Origin: Faecalibacter bovis
GTDB taxonomy: Bacteria; Bacteroidota; Bacteroidia; Flavobacteriales; Weeksellaceae
DNA: 64,000 nucleotides
Assembly: GCF_017948305.1 (NCBI RefSeq)
Contig: NZ_CP072842.1
Coordinates: 226,001 to 290,000, forward strand
Direction of reading: 5' to 3'
How positions within the stretch are numbered: the stretch's first letter is position 1; every line of letters starts with the position of its first letter. Below are positions 36,569-46,448 of this stretch, one piece after another. A program made the position numbers and the translations under genes. Below the pieces are notes generated by a model. It was not told the DNA's origin. It did not search any database and saw only the letters and a list, made by a program, of their open reading frames with translations.

Positions 36569-37345
36569 ATGTTACAAACTGATTTTATAGAAATCAATGG
36601 GCTTTCATACCATATACAACATAATATTATAGATGATAATTTACCAACAATCGTCTTTTTACACGATTCTTTAGGTTCTGTAAAATTGTGGCGAGACTTT
36701 CCCGAAAATTTAGGAAATATTACCAATTGTAATGTATTGATGTATGACCGAGAAGGACATGGCAACTCATCTCCATTTTCTATTACAGAAAGGCCCGTTA
36801 ATTATTTAGAATTAGGTGCTGATGTTATATCCCAACTGATAAATAAGTTAAACTTAAAAAAAGTAATACTTTTTGGACACAGCGACGGCGCAACAATCGC
36901 ATTACATTATGCAGCTAAATATCCTGAAAATATTTTGGCTACAATTGTAGAAGGTGTTCATGTATTTGTTGAAGAAGAAACTTTACAAGGAATTCGTGAA
37001 GCGAAACAAGCCTTGGAAACAACAAATTTAATTGAACGTGTGTCTAAATATCATGACGATAAAACTGAAATGTTGTTTAAGATGTGGATGGAAACTTGGC
37101 TGAATCCAAATTACAGAAATTGGAATATTGAGAAAAATATTCAAAATATTCAATCTCCTGTGCTGATTTTTCAGGGTGAAAATGATGAATTTGGCACGAT
37201 GAAACAAGTGGAAAAAATTAAAGCAAATGTAAAATCAAAAGTAATTGATTACTTGATTTCAGACTGCGGCCACAATCCACACAAAGAACAAAAAGAATTT
37301 ACTTTAGAAAAAACAAATCAATTTATTAGAGCTTACGCCTTATGA
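36569..37345 (+). CDS. Alpha/beta hydrolase
   Basis: A 258-aa cytoplasmic alpha/beta hydrolase: FLHDSLGSVKLWRDFP (oxyanion region), nucleophile elbow GHSDG (Ser near residue 105), acid in GENDEFGT near residue 215, and His in DCGHNPHKE near residue 243. Substrate is unknown. Its stop overlaps the next start by 4 nt. Confidence 0.88.
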   Translation: MLQTDFIEINGLSYHIQHNIIDDNLPTIVFLHDSLGSVKLWRDFPENLGNITNCNVLMYDREGHGNSSPFSITERPVNYLELGADVISQLINKLNLKKVILFGHSDGATIALHYAAKYPENILATIVEGVHVFVEEETLQGIREAKQALETTNLIERVSKYHDDKTEMLFKMWMETWLNPNYRNWNIEKNIQNIQSPVLIFQGENDEFGTMKQVEKIKANVKSKVIDYLISDCGHNPHKEQKEFTLEKTNQFIRAYAL

Positions 37346-37896
37346 TGTACATGTATAACAACAATGTAAGAATCGCAAAAAAAATTGCAATCGGAACAAT
37401 AATTAGTGGGTTAATCTTTTTAGCAACTTACTATTTTACTTATGATATTTCATACGCTTTGGGTGGATTATTTTTTGGATTAGGAGTTGCAGCTATCGTT
37501 ATTACAATTTTGATAAGTGGCGCTATTGCAGCGAAAAGACAAAATCATACAAGCAAAGAAAAAAGTTCTACTTTATTATGGAATTTAATTTCCCTTATAA
37601 GTATCGCAATTTTTACAGCCATCGGATTATGTTTAATAAATAGTTCAAAAATTGTAATCAAAAACAATTCGGATAGTGTTGTAAAAAATATCTTTATAAC
37701 TGGTTGCCAAAATTTTGAAATTGAAAATATTGAAGCAAATTCTTCAAAAACAATTTTTGTGCATTACAATAAAAACACTTCAAAAGATTGTGCAATTGGA
37801 ATTCGATATACAACTTCAGATGCAATGGAAGACGAAATTTTAATTTCTACAATAAAACCTTTTGAAGGTGAAAAAGTTTTGTATGAAATTAATTAA
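37342..37896 (+). CDS. Membrane protein, function unknown
   Basis: A 184-aa protein with three likely membrane segments (about 13-32, 36-60 and 82-100) followed by an exported C-terminal domain of about 80 residues (KIVIKNNSDSVVKNIFITGCQNFEIENIEANSSKTIFVHY) that reads as a small beta-sandwich. No family recognised. It overlaps both the upstream hydrolase and, by 14 nt, the downstream gene, indicating one operon. Confidence 0.75.
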   Translation: MMYMYNNNVRIAKKIAIGTIISGLIFLATYYFTYDISYALGGLFFGLGVAAIVITILISGAIAAKRQNHTSKEKSSTLLWNLISLISIAIFTAIGLCLINSSKIVIKNNSDSVVKNIFITGCQNFEIENIEANSSKTIFVHYNKNTSKDCAIGIRYTTSDAMEDEILISTIKPFEGEKVLYEIN

Positions 37897-38713
37897 TCAA
37901 AGCATATTAATTCTTCTATTTTCTTGTGTATTATCGATAAATAGTTTCGCTCAAAATATTCAAAAAGAAGAAAATTGGAGTTTTTATATATCAAAATATG
38001 ATGATATTGAATTCTCGAATTTTTTAGATTTAGAGTTAATTAATATCGCTCCAGTATCGGAAGTTGATCAATTATTAGCAATAAAAATAAAGCTAAAACA
38101 TCCACAAAAAGATGGTTTACCAAGCTATGATGAACATGATGATTTAGTTAATTTAGAAGATAAATTATTAGCTATTTTGTTAGCTGATAATTTGATTTAT
38201 TTCGCAGGACGAACAACTGCAAACGGACATAGAATCTTTTATTTTTACACCAATAAAAATTTTAATTTAGTTAAAACTAAACAGCAATTAACATCTTCTA
38301 TTTCGAGTTATTCCCTTGATATTACTTTAGTAAATGATAAAGATTGGAATCATTATTTAAATTTTTTATATCCTGATGAATATGAAATTCAAATGATTCA
38401 GAATTTAGATTTAATTACTTTTATCGAGGAACAAGGTGACGATTTAAGTAAAGAAAGAGAAATTTCTCATTGGATTTATTTTAAATCAACAGCTCATCGA
38501 ACTAAGTTTAAAGCGGATATTAAATCTTATAATTTTAATGTGATTGCTGAAAATTATGATAAAAATTTAGGCGATTATCCTTATTCTTTAACCATTTCAA
38601 GGAGTGATTTCTTGGATTGGAAAAATATAAATGATATCACAATAGAATTGATGAATTTAGCTAAGACACACGAAGGAGAATATGATGGCTGGGAATCCAA
38701 AATAGTAAAATAA
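37883..38713 (+). CDS. Exported DUF695 + RraB-like two-domain protein
   Basis: A 276-aa protein from ATG 37883 (a TTG at 37862 would spoil the signal peptide). Signal peptide ends NSFAQ. Residues about 28-150 match DUF695 (ENWSFYISKYDD ... GRTTANGHRIFYFYT). Residues about 160-276 match the RraB (ribonuclease E inhibitor B) fold (EEQGDDLSKEREISHWIYF ... HEGEYDGWESKIV). RraB is cytoplasmic in E. coli, so an exported version cannot act on RNase E and must have another role. Confidence 0.8.
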   Translation: MKLINQSILILLFSCVLSINSFAQNIQKEENWSFYISKYDDIEFSNFLDLELINIAPVSEVDQLLAIKIKLKHPQKDGLPSYDEHDDLVNLEDKLLAILLADNLIYFAGRTTANGHRIFYFYTNKNFNLVKTKQQLTSSISSYSLDITLVNDKDWNHYLNFLYPDEYEIQMIQNLDLITFIEEQGDDLSKEREISHWIYFKSTAHRTKFKADIKSYNFNVIAENYDKNLGDYPYSLTISRSDFLDWKNINDITIELMNLAKTHEGEYDGWESKIVK

Positions 38714-38745
38714 AAAAAATCCACTTCGTTTGAAGTGGATTTTTT
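38714..38745. terminator. Bidirectional terminator
   Basis: Stem AAAATCCACTTC / GAAGTGGATTTT with A- and T-tracts, between convergent genes. Confidence 0.9.
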
Positions 38746-38746
38746 A

Positions 38747-39508
38747 TTATATAATTTTTTTTATGAATCGTAATTTATGCGAATACTTTTGTAAATCAGT
38801 ATTGAAAATTCCGTTAGAATCAAATGGATCAATTCTTACTTTTCCATGAGCATGAATAATTTTATAATCTCCTAAAATAATTCCGACATGAATAATTTTA
38901 CCATCAGCATTATCAAAAAAAGCTAAATCACCTGGTTCTGCTTCTTCCACGAAACTTAATACTTCTCCTAATTCTGCTTGTTGATAAGCATCACGAGGCA
39001 ACTCGTATCCCCCAAGTTTATAAACTTGTTGTGTTAAACCAGAACAATCAATCCCAAAAGTTGACTTTCCGCCCCATAAATACGGAACGTTTAAATACAA
39101 TTTAGCCAATTCTACTAATTGTTCTTTCGATTTTTTATTCGAAGTATAAACACCATAATATTCAAAACACTTCTCTCCTATTCTGATTTTATTTTCCTTC
39201 AAGGCACGCAATTCAGCACCTAAAGTTAGCGTAAAAGGTAAACCATTTTCTGATGCTTGATTGTATGCATTGATTGCAAATTTTTCAGCTAAATCCTGAT
39301 TATACTCCTCTTCTGTAACTTCTAAGTATTGTTTAGGATCAACCCAACCTTCATACGCATCGTAAGCTAATCGGATTTTTGACCATTTTTCTTGTTCTTC
39401 TAAAATCTCAACTTTTTCACCAAATAAAACTTGAGAAACCATTTCCGAAGAATCAGAAGCTGCAGCACGCAAAGGCGAAACACTTACTTGACAGATTGCA
39501 TACTTCAT
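38747..39508 (-). CDS. NlpC/P60 family cysteine peptidase
   Basis: A 253-aa C40 peptidase: N-terminal SH3-like domain (AASDSSEMVSQVLFGEKVEILEEQEKW, about 1-60), then the catalytic domain with Cys in FGIDCSGLTQQVYK near residue 155, His in KIIHVGIILGD near residue 207, and the third residue in IIHAHGKVRID. It cleaves peptidoglycan stem peptides. No obvious signal peptide is seen. It overlaps the O-methyltransferase stop/start by one base. Confidence 0.92.
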   Translation of the reverse strand: MKYAICQVSVSPLRAAASDSSEMVSQVLFGEKVEILEEQEKWSKIRLAYDAYEGWVDPKQYLEVTEEEYNQDLAEKFAINAYNQASENGLPFTLTLGAELRALKENKIRIGEKCFEYYGVYTSNKKSKEQLVELAKLYLNVPYLWGGKSTFGIDCSGLTQQVYKLGGYELPRDAYQQAELGEVLSFVEEAEPGDLAFFDNADGKIIHVGIILGDYKIIHAHGKVRIDPFDSNGIFNTDLQKYSHKLRFIKKII

Positions 39509-40155
39509 TACTTCTTTCGTATTAAAGTTATACCATCACGAATAGGTAAAATCAAAGATTCTACACGTTCATCAGCAGCTACAAAGTTATTAAACTCTTT
39601 TAGAATTTTAGTCGAAGGATCCTTTTTATCTTCTTCTTCCATCATCACTTTTCCATACCAAAGCACATTATCTACTAACATTACTCCGCCAGGACGCAAC
39701 AACTCTAAAACTTTTTCAAAATAATAAGGATATGATTCTTTATCTGCATCAATAAAAGCTAAATCTACAGAATTTGGTTCAATTGTATTTAACTCTATTC
39801 GTGCATCATTTACGCGAAAGTCAATTTTATCAGCATAATCAGATTCATCAAAATATTTACGACATAAATATTCTAACTCATCATTTTTATCCATCGTAAT
39901 GATTTTCCCACCTTCTACTAAACCTTCTGCCAAACATAAAGTTGCATAACCTGTAAAAGTTCCTAACTCTAAAATTGTTTTAGGAAATAAAATTTTCGAT
40001 AACAAACTCAATAATCGACCTTGATATTCTCCCGAAATCATGTGTGGTTGTGTTGTACATTGATAAGTTTCAACACGTAAACGTGATAAAATTTCAGGTT
40101 CTTGATTGGTGTGGTTATCTAAATATGTTTCTAAAATTGGTGAGATATTGATCAT
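39508..40155 (-). CDS. Class I SAM-dependent O-methyltransferase (family 3)
   Basis: A 215-aa enzyme like caffeoyl-CoA O-methyltransferases and bacterial relatives. SAM motif ILELGTFTGYATLCLAEGL near residue 60, metal/SAM residues DLAFIDADKESYPYYFEKVLELL and LVDNVLWYGKV. Acceptor substrate unknown. Operon partner of the NlpC/P60 gene downstream. Confidence 0.9.
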   Translation of the reverse strand: MINISPILETYLDNHTNQEPEILSRLRVETYQCTTQPHMISGEYQGRLLSLLSKILFPKTILELGTFTGYATLCLAEGLVEGGKIITMDKNDELEYLCRKYFDESDYADKIDFRVNDARIELNTIEPNSVDLAFIDADKESYPYYFEKVLELLRPGGVMLVDNVLWYGKVMMEEEDKKDPSTKILKEFNNFVAADERVESLILPIRDGITLIRKK

Positions 40156-40249
40156 TCCGTCTAAAAAAGTCTACAAAAATAAAAAAAATGCTACAAACTA
40201 TGGCTATATCGAAAGAGTTTCAATGAGAAAAATTGCATTTTAATTGTAA

Positions 40250-40906
40250 TTAATAAACTTTTATATATGTCTGATAAATTAATTTATTAGTAATTTCATT
40301 ATTATCATTTTCATAAGGTTCAAAACTTACTAAGACTAATTTATTCTCTGTAATTCCCTGGACAAGAAGTTGTATTTTTTTTCTATTTTCTTCACTAAAT
40401 AATTCATTAAAGACTTCTATACCATGAATTTTTATCCATTCTTTTTTCATTTTTTTGGTGAAAGGTAGAGGTTGAGAATTATCTAAAGTAATCAGTAAAT
40501 TTCCAAAATCTTCTTGCTTAATTTCCCAATTACCTCTTAAGATGTTCTTTTTATCTGAAATATTTTCCCAAGAATTATTTGAATGAAATGTCATTTCAGA
40601 AATTGTAGACATTAAACTTTCTTCGCCTGTAATAGATACATTAGAAATAAGTTTCCATTTACCAATAATATTTTTTTGAAGAATTTCGTAATCTAATACA
40701 TTTATAATCTGCTTTTTATAATTTTCCATATCAAAAGCGTCTAAATCATTTAAATCTAAGGAACTTGAATCAGATTTCACTTCTTTAAAACTAACATGAC
40801 TTCCATTATTATCTTTTACAACTTTAAGTTCTAAAGTCTGAGCAAAAATATTTTGACAACAAATTAATAACAGTAGAAATATAATTTTAGATAAATTTTG
40901 GTTCAT
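40250..40906 (-). CDS. Exported lipocalin-like protein, function unknown
   Basis: A 218-aa protein with signal peptide (NIFAQ). Residues from about 85 show the lipocalin-like pattern IIGKWKLISNVSI ... SEMTFHSNNSWENISDKKN ... RGNWEIKQEDFGNLLITL, the strand/GxW repeat seen in many Bacteroidota 'lipocalin-like' exported proteins. No further function visible. Single gene. Confidence 0.65.
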   Translation of the reverse strand: MNQNLSKIIFLLLLICCQNIFAQTLELKVVKDNNGSHVSFKEVKSDSSSLDLNDLDAFDMENYKKQIINVLDYEILQKNIIGKWKLISNVSITGEESLMSTISEMTFHSNNSWENISDKKNILRGNWEIKQEDFGNLLITLDNSQPLPFTKKMKKEWIKIHGIEVFNELFSEENRKKIQLLVQGITENKLVLVSFEPYENDNNEITNKLIYQTYIKVY

Positions 40907-40950
40907 ATAGTTTTAGCTAAACGTTTAAGTTCCTAAATTACAAAAAATAA

Positions 40951-40990
40951 AACCAAAAAAGCATTACTTATTGAGTAATGCTTTTTGGTT
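40951..40990 (-). terminator. Terminator of acs
   Basis: Stem AAAAAGCATTACT / AGTAATGCTTTTT, extendable through AACC/GGTT with one bulge; 24 nt past the acs stop. Confidence 0.85.
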
Positions 40991-41013
40991 TGAAATTTAT
41001 TCTATTTCGATTG

Positions 41014-42915
41014 TTATACTTTTTCTTCCTGTATAACACGAACAATTTCTGGATTAAGTAATGTTGAAATATCACCAAAATCTGATTCTCCTGCAGCAAT
41101 TTTACGTAAAATACGACGCATTATTTTTCCGCTTCGTGTCTTAGGTAAACCTTTTACAAACTGGATTTTATCTGGTTTTGCTATTGCTCCAATTGATTTT
41201 GAAACCTCATCTTTAATTTGTTTTACCAAATCTTCAGATGGTTGATAACTATCATACAGAATCACGTAAGCATATAAAGCATTTCCTTTGATATCATGAG
41301 GGAAACCGACAACAGCACTTTCAACAACTGCTTCATGTTCATTAATTGCATTTTCAATAGGTGCAGTTCCTAAATTATGACCAGAAACAATAACTACATC
41401 ATCTACACGACCTGTAATTCTGTAATAACCCATCGCATCACGATAAGCTCCATCACCAGTGAAATAAGCATTTTCAAACGTTGAAAAATACGTATCCTTA
41501 TAACGCTGATGATCACCATAAACAGTTCTTGCCATAGACGGCCAAGGGAATTTAATCGCTAAACGACCTTCAGCTTTTTCAGAACCATTTTCAATTTCTT
41601 TTCCATTTCCATCCATTAAAACGGGTTGAATTCCTGGTAAAGGTAATGTTGCAAAAGTTGGTCTAGTTGAAGTAATACCAGCTAAAGGAGAAATCATAAT
41701 TGCACCTGTTTCGGTTTGCCACCAAGTATCAACGATCGGACAATTTCCTTTTCCGATATAATCATTATACCAATGCCATGCTTCTTGATTGATTGGCTCA
41801 CCAACTGATCCTAAAACTTTTAAACTTGATAAATCATATTTTTCTACAAATTCTAAGGATTCTTTTGCTAAAGAACGGATAGCAGTTGGAGCTGTATAAA
41901 AATGTGTGATTTTTAATTTTTCGACTATTTCCCAAAAACGTCCAAAATCGGGATAACTCGGAATACCTTCAAACATAACCGTTGTTGCTCCACACGCTAA
42001 TGGTCCATAAATAATATAAGAATGTCCAGTAATCCAACCAATATCAGCCGTACACCAATAAATATCGTCTTTTGACATTTGGAAAATATTATCGAAAGAA
42101 TAAGCCGTTTGGACTAAATACCCTCCAGTTGTATGAACCATTCCTTTTGGTTTTCCTGTAGAACCAGACGTATATAAAATAAATAAAGGATCCTCGGCAT
42201 CCATTTCTGTTGCGGGACAATCTGCATCAACTTTGGACATTTCATCAATCCAAAAACGATCACGACCACCAACCATCATCGTAGGCTCAATTGCACGACG
42301 ATAAACAATACAAGTTTGAATAGAAGGACAATCCTTTAACGCTTCATCAACAATTGATTTTAAATTGATAGGCTTATCACCACGATATACTTCATTAGCT
42401 GTAACAATTAATTTACATTGTGCATCATTAATACGAGAAGCTATTGCTGAAGAAGAAAAACCAGCAAAAACTATTGAATGTACCGCACCAATACGCGCAC
42501 ACGCCAACATAGCGATAGCTAATTCAGGAATCATAGGCATATAAATACAAACACGATCACCTTTTTGTACGCCATTACGCTTTAACACATTTGCAAACTG
42601 ACAAACTTTTGCATGCAATTGTTTATAAGTAATGATTCTTGTTTCTTCTAATGGATTATTAGGTTCCCAAATAATCGCAGTTTTATTACCATTTTTTACC
42701 AGATGACGATCTAAAACATTTTCAGTCATGTTTAATTTTCCACCTTGAAACCATTTAAATTCAGGTTTTGAAAAATCAAATTCTAATGTTTTGTCCCATC
42801 TCTTTTTCCAAACAAATTGTTCAGCAACACTATCCCAAAATTTTTCAGGATTTTCAATACTTTCTTTGTATTGCTTCTTGTAATCAGAGAAAGAAGAAAT
42901 TCTTAATTTATTCAT
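41014..42915 (-). CDS. acs: Acetyl-CoA synthetase
   Basis: A 633-aa AMP-forming ligase making acetyl-CoA from acetate, ATP and CoA. Motifs: ILYTSGSTGKPKGMVHTTGGY, DTWWQTETGAIMISP, and C-terminal TRSGKIMRRILRKIA whose Lys is the usual acetylation control site. Length is normal. Single gene between terminators. Confidence 0.97.
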   Translation of the reverse strand: MNKLRISSFSDYKKQYKESIENPEKFWDSVAEQFVWKKRWDKTLEFDFSKPEFKWFQGGKLNMTENVLDRHLVKNGNKTAIIWEPNNPLEETRIITYKQLHAKVCQFANVLKRNGVQKGDRVCIYMPMIPELAIAMLACARIGAVHSIVFAGFSSSAIASRINDAQCKLIVTANEVYRGDKPINLKSIVDEALKDCPSIQTCIVYRRAIEPTMMVGGRDRFWIDEMSKVDADCPATEMDAEDPLFILYTSGSTGKPKGMVHTTGGYLVQTAYSFDNIFQMSKDDIYWCTADIGWITGHSYIIYGPLACGATTVMFEGIPSYPDFGRFWEIVEKLKITHFYTAPTAIRSLAKESLEFVEKYDLSSLKVLGSVGEPINQEAWHWYNDYIGKGNCPIVDTWWQTETGAIMISPLAGITSTRPTFATLPLPGIQPVLMDGNGKEIENGSEKAEGRLAIKFPWPSMARTVYGDHQRYKDTYFSTFENAYFTGDGAYRDAMGYYRITGRVDDVVIVSGHNLGTAPIENAINEHEAVVESAVVGFPHDIKGNALYAYVILYDSYQPSEDLVKQIKDEVSKSIGAIAKPDKIQFVKGLPKTRSGKIMRRILRKIAAGESDFGDISTLLNPEIVRVIQEEKV

Positions 42916-42947
42916 TTTTTTATTTTGTGGTTTAAAATAAAAATAAT

Positions 42948-42980
42948 AAAAAAGGATTAATTTATCAAATTAATCCTTTT
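42948..42980 (-). terminator. Terminator of the M48 protease gene
   Basis: Fourteen-bp stem AAAAGGATTAATTT / AAATTAATCCTTTT, loop ATC, T-rich minus exit. Confidence 0.87.
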
Positions 42981-43008
42981 ATTGTTTCGCTATGAATAAA
43001 ATATATTC

Positions 43009-43809
43009 TTATTTTCCCTTATATGGACTTGCATTATAGTATGCCATTGCTGTCGGTAAAGCTTCTTTAATTTTAGCAATACGTGTTGCATCAGAAGGGT
43101 GAGTACTTAAAAATTCAACTGTACCTCCACTTCCTGCAGCTGACATTCTTTCCCAGAATGGAATCGCTTCATTTGGATTATATCCTGCCATCGCCATTAA
43201 ATATAAACCTGTAACATCCGCATCTAATTCCATTTTACGCGAATATGATAGTAAACCAACTTGACCTACTACTGGATAATATTGTTCGAATGCAGTTCCC
43301 CAACTAGTATTTCCTGCAGCCGATCCAACTACTGATCCAATTCCACCTAAAACATATTGACGTGACATTTGCTCGGCAGAGTGATTCGCTAAAGCGTGAC
43401 CAATTTCGTGGCCCATAACTACAGCTAATCCGTCAGTATTTTTAGTAATTGGTAAAATCCCTGTGTAAACAGCCACTTTTCCACCTGGCATACACCAAGC
43501 ATTTACTTCGTTAGCTTTTAATAATTTAAATTCCCATTGGTAACCATCTAACTGAGCTGATAAGCCTTTTTCAGCATAGTATTTATCAGCTGCATATTTG
43601 ATGCGTTCACCAACAGTTTGAACTAATTTAGCATTAGCTGTTCCTGTCTCAACTTGAGCTGATTTTAAAACTTCTTGATATTGCGCAAAAGATTGAGGGA
43701 AAATTTGGGCGTTGGAAACCACATTAATTCCTTTTCTACCTGTTACTGCATTTGTAGTACAAGCAGATATAAATCCGATCATACCAACTGCTAATAGTAA
43801 TTTTTTCAT
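43009..43809 (-). CDS. M48 family metalloprotease lipoprotein
   Basis: A 266-aa lipoprotein (lipobox GFISACTTN, Cys near residue 17) with the zinc motif HEIGH in VVMGHEIGHALANHSAEQ near residue 135 and the third ligand in RKMELDADVTGLYLMAMAGY. This is the BepA/LoiP-like periplasmic class, involved in outer-membrane protein quality control in relatives. It starts 5 nt after mutS ends. Confidence 0.92.
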   Translation of the reverse strand: MKKLLLAVGMIGFISACTTNAVTGRKGINVVSNAQIFPQSFAQYQEVLKSAQVETGTANAKLVQTVGERIKYAADKYYAEKGLSAQLDGYQWEFKLLKANEVNAWCMPGGKVAVYTGILPITKNTDGLAVVMGHEIGHALANHSAEQMSRQYVLGGIGSVVGSAAGNTSWGTAFEQYYPVVGQVGLLSYSRKMELDADVTGLYLMAMAGYNPNEAIPFWERMSAAGSGGTVEFLSTHPSDATRIAKIKEALPTAMAYYNASPYKGK

Positions 43810-43813
43810 AGTT

Positions 43814-46405
43814 CTATTTACCTAATTTCTTTTTAATTTCATTTAACTTCATTAATGCCTCTACTGGTGTTAAAGTATTGACATCTATATTCATAATTTC
43901 ATCACGAATAGATTCTAATATTGGATCATCTAACTGAAAAAAACTTAATTGCATGTTATCCTGCGTAATTTTTTCAGTTTTGTTAGAAATTGCTTCATCA
44001 GATTTAGATTGTTCCAATACTTTCAAAACTTCATTGGCACGATTTACAACAACTTTTGGCATTCCAGCCATTTTAGCTACATGAATACCAAAACTATGTT
44101 CACTTCCACCTGGAACTAATTTTCTTAAGAATAAGATCGTATCATTAGTTTCCTTAATACTTACATTAAAATTTTTGATACGTTCCATCGACTTTGTCAT
44201 TTCATTTAATTCATGATAATGCGTAGCAAACAAGGTCTTTGGCTTCATATTGTTTTGATGTAAGAACTCTGCAATTGCCCAGGCTATTGAAATACCATCA
44301 TAAGTTGAAGTACCACGGCCAATTTCATCCAACAGAATCAAACTTCGTTCCGAAATATTATTTAATATGCTTGAAGTTTCATTCATTTCAACCATAAATG
44401 TTGATTCGCCAGAAGATATATTATCAGAAGCACCAACACGAGTAAAAACTTTGTCTATTATTCCTATCTCTGCAGAGGCCGCTGGAACAAAACTTCCCAT
44501 CTGAGCCATCAAAACTATTAAAGCGGTTTGTCTTAATAATGCAGATTTACCAGACATATTAGGACCAGTAATCATGATAATTTGTTGATCAATCTGATTC
44601 AGTTCTACATTATTAGAAACATATTGCTCGCCAAGAGGTAATTGTTGTTCAATCACAGCATGACGACCTTCTTTAATTTTTAAATCAAAACCATCGTTTA
44701 AAATAGGTTTTGTATAAGAATTTTTTTCTGCAATTTCAGCAAAAGTAGACAATACATCTAAAAATGCGATTGCTTTAGCTGTCTGCTGAATTGGTAATAA
44801 TTTGGTAATTATTTCTTGAATTAAATCAGAAAATAATTGATTTTCTATCGCAAGAATTTTTTCTTCTGCACCTAAAATTTGTGTTTCGTATTCTTTTAAT
44901 TCTTCCGTAATGTAACGTTCTGCATTGACTAATGTCTGCTTACGAATCCATTCTTCGGGAACTTTATCTTTGTGTGTATTTCTTACTTCGATATAATATC
45001 CGAAAACATTATTAAATGCTATTTTTAAGGAAGAAATCCCCGTACGCTCTGTTTCGCGCTGACACATTTGATCCAAATAATCTTTACCAGAAAATTGGAT
45101 TTTACGTAATTTATCTAACTCCTCAGAAACACCTTCACGAATTACATTACCTTTTACTATTTGATGAGGTGGTTCATCTGATAAAGAATCAAAAATCTTT
45201 TGAGTTAATTGATCTAAATTTTCAATTTTAAGGAATAAATCAGAGATTTCTTTGATGTTAGAATTTAATGCTATTTCTTTAATTTCTTTAGAAATTTCTA
45301 AACTTTGACCTAACTGTAATAATTGACGAGGAGTAATTTTATTCGTCGATACTTTTCCAGCCAAACGTTCTAAGTCCGTTAATTGACCTAATTTTTCTCG
45401 TAATTCGTAGCGAACGTCAGGATTTTTATAAAAATATTCAACAATATTTTGACGCTTTTGAATTGCTTTCAAATCTTTAAGAACCATCACCATCCAACGG
45501 TTTAATAGACGCGCACCCATTGGAGTTGCTGTATCATCTAAAATATTTAAAAGCGTTACACCTTTTGGATGCGGAGAATATACTAACTCTAAATTTCGAA
45601 TAGTAAATGGATCCATCCAAACGAAGTTATCCTGACTTAATCTTTGGATAGATGTTATATGTTGAATATTGAAATGATGCGTTTCATCTAAATAAGCTAA
45701 AATTGCACCAGCTGAAATTATTCCTTCTTTTAAATTTTCAATTCCAAATCCTTTTAAATTTTTAGTTTTAAAAAGACTTGTTAATTTATCCATTGCATAA
45801 TCGTACTGAAAAGCCCAATCATCTAACAAAAATTTACTTTTAACATCTGAAAAATTATATTTCACACGTTTTTGGTAAATCACTTCACTTGGACGAAAAG
45901 ATTGAATAATTTTTGACACATGATCTTCTGTACCTTCCGAAGCTAAAAATTCTCCAGTTGAAACATCTAATAATGCAATACCGAAAGATTTTTCACCTTG
46001 ATGAACAGCCATCAAAAAATTATTTGATTTTGATGAAAGAACCTCATCTTGTAAAGCGACTCCTGGCGTAACCAATTCCGTAACACCACGCTTCACGATT
46101 CCTTTCACCATTTTAGGATCTTCTAATTGATCGCAAATTGCTACACGCAAACCTGCCTTTATCAATTTTGGTAAATAAGTATTTAACGAATGATGAGGAA
46201 AACCAGCTAATTCGCTATTTTCAGAACCATTCGCTCTTTTGGTTAAAACAATATCTAAAATGCGAGAACTTTTTATTGCGTCTTGTCCAAATGTCTCATA
46301 AAAATCACCCACTCTGAATAATAAAAGCGCGTCAGGATATTTAGCCTTGATCGCGTTATATTGTTTCATTAGAGGAGTTTCCTTATTCTTTATTACTTTT
46401 GCCAA
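43814..46405 (-). CDS. mutS: DNA mismatch repair protein MutS
   Basis: An 863-aa ATPase. Mismatch-binding RVGDFYETFG near residue 32, Walker A GPNMSGKSALLRQ near residue 620, and DEIGRGTSTYDGISIAWAIAEFL and ATHYHEL downstream. The start is TTG at 46405, giving MAKVIKNKETPLMKQYN, which matches the family N-terminus; the next in-frame ATG would remove the conserved TP just before LMKQYN. Divergent from the RNA methyltransferase gene. Confidence 0.97.
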   Translation of the reverse strand: MAKVIKNKETPLMKQYNAIKAKYPDALLLFRVGDFYETFGQDAIKSSRILDIVLTKRANGSENSELAGFPHHSLNTYLPKLIKAGLRVAICDQLEDPKMVKGIVKRGVTELVTPGVALQDEVLSSKSNNFLMAVHQGEKSFGIALLDVSTGEFLASEGTEDHVSKIIQSFRPSEVIYQKRVKYNFSDVKSKFLLDDWAFQYDYAMDKLTSLFKTKNLKGFGIENLKEGIISAGAILAYLDETHHFNIQHITSIQRLSQDNFVWMDPFTIRNLELVYSPHPKGVTLLNILDDTATPMGARLLNRWMVMVLKDLKAIQKRQNIVEYFYKNPDVRYELREKLGQLTDLERLAGKVSTNKITPRQLLQLGQSLEISKEIKEIALNSNIKEISDLFLKIENLDQLTQKIFDSLSDEPPHQIVKGNVIREGVSEELDKLRKIQFSGKDYLDQMCQRETERTGISSLKIAFNNVFGYYIEVRNTHKDKVPEEWIRKQTLVNAERYITEELKEYETQILGAEEKILAIENQLFSDLIQEIITKLLPIQQTAKAIAFLDVLSTFAEIAEKNSYTKPILNDGFDLKIKEGRHAVIEQQLPLGEQYVSNNVELNQIDQQIIMITGPNMSGKSALLRQTALIVLMAQMGSFVPAASAEIGIIDKVFTRVGASDNISSGESTFMVEMNETSSILNNISERSLILLDEIGRGTSTYDGISIAWAIAEFLHQNNMKPKTLFATHYHELNEMTKSMERIKNFNVSIKETNDTILFLRKLVPGGSEHSFGIHVAKMAGMPKVVVNRANEVLKVLEQSKSDEAISNKTEKITQDNMQLSFFQLDDPILESIRDEIMNIDVNTLTPVEALMKLNEIKKKLGK
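46394..46401 (+). promoter_or_regulatory. Candidate -7 element for the RNA methyltransferase gene
   Basis: TACTTTTG fits TAnnTTTG, 47 nt before ATG 46449, and overlaps the first codons of the divergent mutS. Confidence 0.45.
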
Positions 46406-46448
46406 TTATAATGCTTTTAGAAAGGCTAAGTTAATTAAATTCGAAGTG

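Noticed and set aside
46347-46448. N-terminal extension of the RNA methyltransferase
   Set aside because: Overlaps mutS and precedes the -7 box; ATG 46449 gives the usual N-terminus.
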